Part shown: one piece after another, positions 56,077 to 64,000 of the stretch
Layout of the letters: the number at the start of each line of letters is the position of its first letter
Position numbering within the stretch: position 1 is the first letter of the stretch
Notes under the pieces: model-generated
Database searches by the model: none
What the model saw: the letters and a program-made list of their open reading frames with translations, nothing else
Told to the model about the DNA's origin: nothing
Position numbers and translations under genes: made by a program
From: Symsagittifera roscoffensis
Taxonomy: Eukaryota; Xenacoelomorpha; Acoela; Convolutidae
Direction: 5' to 3'
NCBI RefSeq assembly: GCF_963678635.1
Contig: NC_087067.1
Coordinates: 19,109,018-19,173,017, forward strand
DNA length: 64,000 nt

Positions 56077-56155
56077 GTAAGTATGAATTAAATGAATATT
56101 ACTAACTAATTAAAATATTAAAAAACTCACCATTCTTTATTCATGTTTTCTTTAG
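56077..56155 (+). other. Short consensus intron after the last stop (element B)
   Basis: CAG/GTAAGT donor 3 bases after the TAA, TACTAAC branch box at 56100-56106, then TTTTCTTTAG. 79 bases. Every signal is close to the ideal, and all are conserved in element A. Confidence 0.7.
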
Positions 56156-57686
56156 ATTTTTAGCCTTCATCTTCGATCATCTGAAAAATTCACAAAAGAA
56201 AAATAAAAAATAGCAAACTTCTTCAAAACTGTTTAAGACCCTTTTAACTTTTGCACCAACAATTAAATAAATATAATACCAATGCAGTAAATTAATTTAT
56301 AAAATTTTCCCCCAAAGCAGTAATTCTACATATGATGAAAATTTGTATCTTAAAATTCCCCCATTACTAGCAGTAAATTTCCAAATTCTATGCAGTAAAT
56401 TAATAAAATGCAATTGCAGTACTAACCTTTTGATATTTTCATTCATTCGCACAGAAATTCTATCCACACTCGCACAGCTCGCCCACGAAGAATTGTTTAA
56501 AATAATGAATTTCAGTTTCAAGTTTTCACACTCAACAACTCTAACATATAATAACAAGTTTCAAACTTTCCTTTAACCCGGTTGGAAAGGAATCATATAC
56601 TAAACAAAACTAACCAACGCAGCTTACTAAATACCACAAATCATAAAATAACAGCATGACTAAGAAAAGGAAACCAACGGTACCCAAACCGGATTAACCC
56701 AGTTTAAAACTGGATAATTTATTCTTTTGAAGACTATTACAAAGTCTTAGAAAGAAATAATAAAACACAAAAAAGTCAAAAGACAAACCCATACCACAAA
56801 CAATTCGCTTTTTAGTAAAAGTACATAACCAACAAAACATAAGTAAAACCACAACAAACCCAACATAAAATGTTGTCACATAACAGGACCCCTCATAAAA
56901 ACCGCATGAAATCATACTCCCACACCTGGCCTAACCCACCAGGAAAGGACGTCCTGAGCATGCTCTATAGCCGGCCTAACCCACCGTGCTACATCCACGC
57001 TTTGTGACCACACCTTTATTTTTAATAAGAGCTACTCAAGGGTGAGTAACTCTTCAAAATAACCGAACTAAAACAAAAAGCTTTTGTGAAAACAACTAAC
57101 AAAAATCATTATTAAAAAATACTAAATTAATAAAAGATTTATAAAATGTAAAATTACATGATGCAATATATAGATCAGAATACAACACCAAGGACGAACA
57201 TCAAAAGACAAGACGACCTCACTACACTCGAGAGAGAATGACCAACTACAATCGATATGCCGCTCACAATCACAACTCAAAGGATTTAGAGTACGACTTG
57301 ACTTCGCAGAAAAGGACTTCATTGAACTAGACCAATGACCACCTCGATGTTCAAGTATACGTACAGATCCGAGTAACCAGGCATCCCCTCCACGCACAAT
57401 CTCCACGCCATTCCCGAGCTAGATCAAACACAAAAGAAGTTCTTTCCGAAGAACAGAAAAACCTGACATAGCCAACCATTCTGAAACCAGAATTGATGCT
57501 GTTGCAGAGACTCAGTCGTTGTCACAAGAAGAACACAACGTCTTGTGTCCTCAATCCCAGATCCCTGGAACTTCCTTAACAAAAAGGAAACAAAAGAAAA
57601 ATGATGTTCGCCAAATACCAACGTCCATCATCCATCCTTGAATTACAGAAGAACTGTTCTAAAAAACTCTGTAAAACCCGGATGGG
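56156..57686 (+). other. 3' non-coding region of element B
   Basis: 1.5 kb up to the LTR. It contains a hairpin at 57027-57054, two inverted GGCCTAACCCACC motifs near 56934 and 56975, and ends GGATGGG just before the LTR as a short polypurine-like tract. Minus-strand frames of 60-94 codons recur in all copies but look like by-products of composition. Confidence 0.6.
57027..57054 (+). other. Conserved hairpin in 3' region
   Basis: Stem AAGAGCTACTC/GAGTAACTCTT, 11 bp with one G-U or mismatch position and a 6-base loop. Present in A (about 10454-10481) and in the inverted arm of B. Confidence 0.55.
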
Positions 57687-58094
57687 TGGAACCTGATCTA
57701 AACTATATTTTATGATTGGATAAATTAAATGTTTTACCAATGTAAAGTATTTAATATTAACCAATCATGATCCATCTAACTAACAACCCACTTATTTGTA
57801 AGTGCTGAAGTTACTTGTAATTTCAGCACCAGAGAGATTTGAATTTAACTTAGAAATTAGTTGGACTCTCCCGAGCACTTCAGCAGCCGCAATAAACCAG
57901 TATACCCTAGATCTATTGAGCCTAGCAGAGACTAGTTAAACAACCTGAGACTAGATAGTATAAGAGTAAGATTAGGATCGGTATTAGACTAAGAAGTTGC
58001 ACGAATCTATCCGGCCGAAAATAAGATAGCGTGACGAGCAGACGGTGTACCCTATCCGAAATTACTCTATGAGTTACACCTCGGTCCTAACTCA
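57687..58094 (+). repeat. 3' LTR of element B
   Basis: 408 bp, TGGAACC...AACTCA. AATAAA at 57891-57896, CCAAT-type boxes within an imperfect inverted repeat at 57710-57770, and stem GTGCTGAA/TTCAGCAC at about 57801-57828. It matches its inverted twin at 38293-38700. Confidence 0.97.
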
Positions 58095-58098
58095 CTAT
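58095..58098. repeat. Target site duplication CTAT (right, element B)
   Basis: Second copy of 38289-38292. Confidence 0.9.
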
Positions 58099-59054
58099 GT
58101 AGTTGAATTTTCTCTAGTCTCCAGTTTAAATTAGACGTAATTTTAAATGGATTAATTTTGTTTATAGAGACAATTTGAGGTTTTTTGCGGTTTATTTCTA
58201 CAAAAATTCTCAATTTATACGTTTTCAACTTGTAAAAAATCATGCTTGCTGTTCTTCTTAACACAACAGCAAATTAAACTATTGGTTTTACTCCTTTTCT
58301 GTATACCTTTATTGAATGCTCTGAACTCACAGTTTTCCTCATTGGTAATGAAACTCTAGAGAATCTGAAACATTTTGTCTCCAGCCCCCCTTTTTTGCTC
58401 ATACATCGCTCATACTGCACTCCGAATCTTTTCCTTATGTTCAGCGATTCAAATCAAACCGCATACATTTTTGAATTTTGTGAATTGAGCTGATTTTTTT
58501 GTTGATGTTTTTTTTGTTTTCAATCATTCAAATTTTTTCTTTTCTAAAATATGAGATAATTTTTCATTGTTAGAGCTGTATTGCGTAGAAATTTTATCAA
58601 AGGTATTTGCAAAGGGCAATAAATGCAACCAAGTATTTTATGATGACGAGCGATCGGGTGGGGAACCTTTATAGAAAACGAAAATGTAATCGTTTCTGGT
58701 TTACACGATGTACTTGAGTTTTTCTTGCTTTGAACTTTGATTTGATTATAAATTAGTTGGTTGCACGTGTTTGGTAATTCAGTTTTGTATTTTTTTTGAG
58801 TTTTGGTTTTCAATTTCTTTCCCGGAGTTTTCCTGATTGCATGTGAAAAGTTGAAGTCATCTAAGATGGTTGTCAATTGTCAGATTGGCATATAACACTC
58901 GGCTTCATTTTGCAGTTGCAAAATAAACTAAGAAAAAAGGGGTGGGGTAGTTCCTACTTATAAAACTTAAAACGCTGGCTTAACGGTCAGTTTAAGCGTC
59001 AGTTGAAGTTATCGGCTATGGTTGTCGGCGCAAGGCTGCTTTGGGGTGAGGCTC
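58099..59054 (-). other. Flank of B and probable 3' LTR region of the BEL/Pao element
   Basis: No coding. The part nearest 59054 should contain the 3' LTR of the BEL/Pao element, but its partner lies beyond the window, so its limits cannot be set. Confidence 0.4.
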
Positions 59055-62000
59055 TCATTGTCGTGAATCTTCGTTTGCTGGTTGATTGCAATGATCCGGA
59101 CTAACAGGTGCTAGTCTAATGGCTGGTATTGACGCAATTTTGTCTCTTATTTTGACGAAGTAAACGCGGATCTGATCATCATCGGTTGGTTTGTTTCCTG
59201 TGATCCGTCCAATTGGCCAGAGTCCTCGTGGCGTCATATCCTGAAGAATCCAGACAATTTCTCCTAATTTGATAGTCGGCGTCTTCTTTGTTGTCCATCG
59301 TTGTCTTGGCAGTAGTGTTGGGATAAACTCCTTCATCAAGCGTTTCCAAATATGGGTTGCGTGTTGTTGGGCGAATTTCCATTGTCGACTGAGTGTTGAG
59401 GGCTGTTGGGTTTGTAGAAGTGGCATGCTGGCATGCTCTCTCCCGAAAAGAAAATTATTTGGGGTGAGGTCTTTAACATCATCGGGCGATGCTGAAACTG
59501 TAGTGATGGGTCTTGCGTTCATGAAGTGTTCAACTTCGCAAAGAACGGTGTTGAATATGTCGTCTGTTAGAATCTGGCTTCCTCCGAAACGAGGAGCATA
59601 GGCAGGGTTGAAGGTCTATTCAATCTGATGGTTGGCGTAGAATTGTCGTGTAACATCGGCTTCGAAGTGTCTGTTGAGTTCTTTTTCGGCTGCAGTGAAA
59701 TTTGTACCAGTATCAGAAACAATTTTGGCTGGTTGTCCTATGCGAGCGAAGAATCGTCGTAAGGTATTGATGAAGGCGTCGGCTGATTGGTCCTGGCACA
59801 TCCTAAAATGTACGGCTCGTGTTGTTAGGCAAGTCATTATAACGCCGTAGCGTTTGTTGTAGTTTCCTGCTGTTTTCGAAGCAAACGGTCCAAAGAGATC
59901 TAATCCTGTTTGTTGAAACGGGAAGGGTTTATCTTCTGGAAATCTGAAGGCGGGTAGGGGCACAAGTTCCGGCTGTAATCAAGTTGCCTGTTGTCGTCGG
60001 CAGTCGTGACAGTTTCTTATGATCTTGTCAATGTGTGCGCGAACACAGATAATCCAATGCTCGTTTTGAAGAATATTTTTCAAGTGCTGGCGTGGCGAAT
60101 GCTGGTTGTCTTTGTGGGTTTGTCCTATAAAGAGGTGAACTGCTGGGTGGTTTCCATCAAGGATAATCGGGTGTTTTATGCAATTGTCCAATTGAGATTT
60201 CTCGAGGCGTCCACGTGCTCGCAAGAGTCCGTCTTCGTCTAGAACTGGTGATAGGTGTCGAAGTCTGCTAGTTGTGTTGATTCGTTTATTTTGTGTCAAT
60301 GCGTTGACCTCTGGTTTGAAGCTGTCTCGTTGCGTCTGCTTGAAGATAAAATTCTTTGCGGCAATCATGTTGTTGCTTGTCAGTTCGGTGGTCGGGCTTT
60401 GGTTGCGGGACTGTAGTCCTTTATCTTTAAAAATCCTGGCGGCACGCATCACGGATGCAGTTGTTCTGAGAATTCTTGTCCATTTGGAGAATCTGCTGTA
60501 ATCGATGAAGCTTTGTTCTGTCTTTTAGGTGGAAGCTTGAAAAGTTAGCATTGGGGTTGTTGCTATTTCATCCAATTGTCCAGTTTGATCGTTGAGTTGC
60601 AAGGCATCCTTATTGGCGTCGGTTAACTGTAGCTTTGGCCAGTTGCTAAAAAATTTTGGTCCGGTGAACCATCTTGACTTGTTACTGAATTCTGATAGGG
60701 GTATTCCACGGGTTCCGTCGTCTGCTGGGTTTAGGGGTCCTGGGCAATGATTTCATTGACTCGCTTGGGTGCTTTCTAAAATTCCTGCAACTCTGTGAGC
60801 CACAAAAATTTGTTGTCGTTTATCAGATCACTGTATCCATTGAAGCGCTGTTGTGCTGTCTGTCCACATATGCGTAGAGTTGATGTCAATCCTTTGTTCT
60901 CTGCGAATGAACTTTGCGAGGCGAGCACCAAAAACTGCGGCTTGTAGTTCCAATTTAGTTATTGTTTGTTGTTTTAGAGGAGCCACTCGAGCTTTTCCTA
61001 GAACAAAGGCGCTGCAGATTTGCCGAGTAGCACTGTTTCTGTATACAAAATAAGCGACTGCTGCAAGGGCGCTGTAGGAGGCATCTGAAAAAACATGAAG
61101 AGCGATGTTGTCGTAGCTGTATCCAAAATAGTGTCGGGGTATTTCAACTGTCTGTAGATCGTTTCTCTCGTCGAGAAGCTCGAACAGTTCAGGTATCATT
61201 TCTCGTGTAATTTGGTCGTCCCACTTCATTCCTTTTCTCCAAATTGCTTGATGGATTATTCGTAGTCGAATCGTAATAGGTGCTGCTATTCCAATTGGGT
61301 CAAAGATTGAGGAAGCTACGCGAAGTAGGTTCCGTTGTGTAGGTTTCTTCTGGGCGAGATCGTCAGTAGTGAAGCTGAGTGTATCGTTACCTACTCTCCA
61401 TCGTATTCCGAGAATTCGCTTGAAGTTTTTGGGGTCCTTGATTTCGTCTATAGTGATGGATCTATGTTCCTCTGGTATTGTTTGCAGAATTTTATGATCC
61501 GTAGTGATCCACTTCGTCAGGTTGAAGCTTCCTTGTTGTAGTACGTGTCGAAGGTCTTCTATGATTTTCACTGCGGTTTCGATGTCGTCGGTGGCTTCGA
61601 AGAAGTCGTCCATGTAGTAGTTCTCGTAGACAAGTTTTTTGATGTGGGGATGGCTTTCAGCATTGTCATCTGCGCAAGTTCTTAATGCGTAAATTGCACA
61701 AGTAGGAGAACATTTGGCTCCAAAGACGAATCGGGTGTACTCAAAAAATTTGGGTTCTTCCGCTCCCCAGAGGAAACGAAAAAATTTTCTGTCTTCGGGG
61801 TTAACAGAAACCTGCATATACATCCCTTCAATATCGGCAGTGATAGGATGCTTTCCTTTGCGAAATCGGGTAATTACTCCTAGTAGATTGCAGAGCAAGT
61901 CAGGTCCAGTGAAAAGCATATCATTCAGACAAACTCCTTTAAATTTGGATTTGGCATTGGAAACACGGCGAAGTTTTCCTGGCTTGTTTGGGTTGATTAC

Positions 62001-63368
62001 GCCATGTTCAGGTAAAATCCATCCTGTCGAAGTTATTTCGTCTGGCTCTAATTTCCGTATGTAGTGCTTGCTGAGATCCTGGTCAATTGTATTCGGGTAG
62101 AGAGCCAACTTTTCTGAATTCTTGTTAAGTTGTATTTTCATCCGGTTGTATTGGGCAATTGCTGCTTTATAGTTGTTGGGAAAATTTGCATTTGGTTTCC
62201 ACAGAAGTCCAAGTTGATAGCGGTTGTCGTATAATGATATGGTTTTCCGAAGTGTTTGCATAGCGTGTCTTTCGTCCGATGACATCGTTATATCAGGTGA
62301 CGTGGCATAGGTTTCCATTCACCAGAATGAGGCGAGAAGATCCGAGATTTGTGCGTCGTCAGTTGATATCTGTATTGGGGTGGCTGTTGCTTGGTGGCTT
62401 GAGAAGTATCCAATGTCGTTGTTCGGTCCTGCTATTGTCCATCCTAGGGCTGTAAGGACTGCTCCAGGAACATTTTGATTTCCTTTGATGATGGTCTTTG
62501 GGCTGATGATGTCAATATTGTCCGTTCCAATCACTAGGGCTACGTCGTTGTTGCTGAAGTCCGGAAAACATATATCCTTAAGGTGGTCGTATTGGCTGCA
62601 GATGTCGTTCAACTTTTCGGGCTCGGCTGCATTCAAGTTGATGTTCTCTTTGATTAAAACATTAGTTAGTTCAAACGCTAAAGTGTTATTTCCAAATGAA
62701 TGAACTGTATTATCCACTGTCTTAGCCTCTATCGTTTGCGAGTTGAAAAAACCTCCAATGAGCAGTTGTTTTTGATGGTTAGTTTCCTCCAGTTGAAGAT
62801 ATGCTGCTGTCGGTTGCGATATGTAGCTATTTGTACTTCCTGTATCAAGAAAAGCGTATACATTAAGTAATATGTTGCGTTGTCGTAATGTTACTGGTAA
62901 AAGTAGCAGCAGTGAGCTGTTGATTCTTGATATCTTCTTTTGGCTGGCAAGATGGTTGACTTGATTCGGTCGCTGGTTTGGATTAAACTTCGCTGTTCTT
63001 TGTGTTCGTTGTTCGTCGTGTGGAGTTGTGTGATGATGTTGATTGCATTTGCTGCATGTGTGCTTTGATGGGCAGTCTTTTACTTGATGTTGGCCAAGGC
63101 AGTTGAAACAAAGTTTCTTTTCAGAAACGAGTCTCTTCTTCTCTTCCAAAGGTGAATTCTGATACATGCTGCAGTATGCTGGGTGGTGAGTTTGTCCGTC
63201 GAAGGGACATGGGGGTCGGGTATTCGCACACAATTTTGAGAAGTCTTCCGTGAAGGCTGGTTGGTTGATGGTCGAGATCCGTTGGCGTGTCGAAGTCTTG
63301 GGGCTATTTGTTGTCGATCGTTCAAGTCCAGGGTCATTTGCTGCGGTTGCATAGGTAAGTGACCGCAT
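59055..63368 (-). pseudogene. pol: BEL/Pao pol (with end of gag), decayed by in-frame stops
   Basis: One reading frame over 4.3 kb. Order: zinc knuckle (CFNCLGQHQVKDC), aspartic protease (FLDTGSTNSYI), RT with TADIEGMY and YMDD, RNase H (VFSDASYSALAA, WTDSTTALQWI), LNPADDGTRG, HHCC integrase zinc region (near 60000-60250), integrase core (FQQTGLDLFGPF, VSDTGTNFTAAE) and C-terminal domain. This is typical BEL/Pao. Six in-frame stops: TGA at 62319-62321, 60828-60830, 60753-60755 and 59979-59981; TAA at 60525-60527; TAG at 59616-59618. No frameshift was found within pol. At least the 60753 and 59616 stops sit where the family has Trp. Confidence 0.85.
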
Positions 63369-64000
63369 GCTAATGCAAACTGTCTGATCCAGTCGTTGAA
63401 GGCGATAAGGTTAGGCTGGTCGATGTTCTGGGCGGTGATGTACTGTGTCCACTGAAGCTGCTGATGGTGTTGCAATTTGTGGACGGCAAATTGAACGTAT
63501 ATTGTAGAGTTTAAATCGTCTTTGAACCCAAGCGTCCGAAATGTTTCCACCATGTTACTGATGAATGTGGAAAATTCCATGTACGAATCCCTGCGATGAG
63601 TTGATGGTTGCTTGAAGCTCTGTAGTCTGTTGACGAAGTCCTTGATGATGATGTCGGGTCGTCCATATCGTCGTCGTAGTTCGTGGAGGGCAGCGTTGGA
63701 CATAGTGCAATTGCAGGAGTAGCCACAATTAGCTTGATTTGCTTTTCCAGTCGTTAAAGTCTGTAGATGAGCCATCTTTTCGGCGTCCGAGATGGCTTGA
63801 TTGTGGATTGTTGCTTCAAAGAGTCCGAACCACATGCTCCACTTCATAGGGTTTCCGTCGAAAGGCTCGATTTTTAGTTTTGGGGGCCTAGTCATAAGAC
63901 TGTAGTTTGCTCGTGACTGTCCGTTACTTGATGTCTGAGATACTCCTGCTGGAATGAACTGCTCTTCTGTAACTATGTTGAAGCTGAGGTTTGCGTTGGT
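63080..64000 (-). pseudogene. gag: BEL/Pao gag, N-terminal part, cut by window edge
   Basis: The frame is open from the right edge through the Met at 63895, with FDGNPMKWSMW and the long helical region typical of BEL/Pao gag. It is in a different frame from the zinc-knuckle part, so a frameshift occurs somewhere in about 63200-63390, where the two frames overlap. The translation after that point is a shadow of the other frame. Confidence 0.75.

Larger units (their letters stand above)
38293..58094 (+). mobile_element. Element B: rearranged copy of the same retroelement with inverted termini
   Basis: 19,802 bp flanked by CTAT. All coding frames are intact, but the 5' LTR is reduced to its last 64 bases (39540-39603). 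In its place stands an inverted copy of the element's own last 1,218 bp (38293-39510, the reverse complement of 56877-58094). Both extreme ends are therefore the same U5 end. The element LTRs point outward, so B lacks its normal promoter for gag-pol. Confidence 0.95.

Noticed and set aside
57122..57406. 94-codon antisense frame in the 3' region, also at 38981-39265
   Set aside because: Both B copies are the same DNA by inversion, and the A version is shortened to 66 codons. No domain; likely a by-product of G/T-rich antisense DNA.
1..64000. CRISPR arrays, bacterial operons and tRNA/rRNA genes
   Set aside because: None seen. The regular array at 1838 is a microsatellite, and the tRNA-like string at 39510 is too short to be a gene.

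Overview
The window looks like genomic DNA of an invertebrate metazoan. It is AT-rich, has spliced genes with GT-AG introns, four-transmembrane (claudin/PMP22-like) membrane protein genes, Tc1/mariner and Mutator-like debris, a BEL/Pao element, and a ~600 bp tetranucleotide microsatellite. I cannot name the species. A nematode would fit, but nothing I can see proves it.

Layout. 1-111 is the tail of a host gene, followed by an AT-rich desert with a (TACA)n tract, a ~1.1 kb imperfect palindrome and a short repeat that recurs at 35.1 kb. A claudin-like gene lies on the minus strand. Its exons 2 and 3 are at 7.3 and 5.8-6.1 kb, and a phase-compatible first exon with the missing first membrane segment is at 29.3-29.7 kb. 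Between them sits element A (9469-28278, minus strand), an 18.8 kb LTR retroelement with identical 408-bp LTRs and a GAGG target duplication, inserted into an older Tc1-like transposase relic. The 10 kb between the big elements (28.3-38.3 kb) carries the Tc1 relic, that first exon, two intronless claudin-like paralogues (30384-31202 and 36970-37692) and small repeats. Element B (38293-58094, plus strand) is a second copy of the same family. From 59.05 kb to the right edge is a decayed BEL/Pao element on the minus strand.

The main discovery is the retroelement family. It has a Ty3/gypsy-type pol (PR-RT-RNaseH-IN, D-D-35-E integrase, GPY motif) fused to a very long Gag in one ~2740-codon frame. 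It also has a retrovirus-like set of extra genes: a 77-aa leader ORF, a basic 155-aa protein, two tiny overlapping membrane proteins, a 378-codon frame with no ATG, an 872-aa Env-like glycoprotein and a 597-aa protein of unknown function, then a perfect-consensus 79-80 bp intron just after the last stop. The frames overlap in a compact viral style and are conserved between copies.

The two copies are complementary wrecks. A has both LTRs but a TGA at Gag codon 239. B has an intact gag-pol but has lost almost all of its 5' LTR; in its place sits a 1,218-bp inverted copy of its own 3' end. Both outer ends of B are therefore the same LTR end, yet the whole unit is flanked by a clean CTAT duplication, so it was inserted as one already rearranged DNA. 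The elements face away from each other and form ~18.5 kb inverted arms around the host segment.
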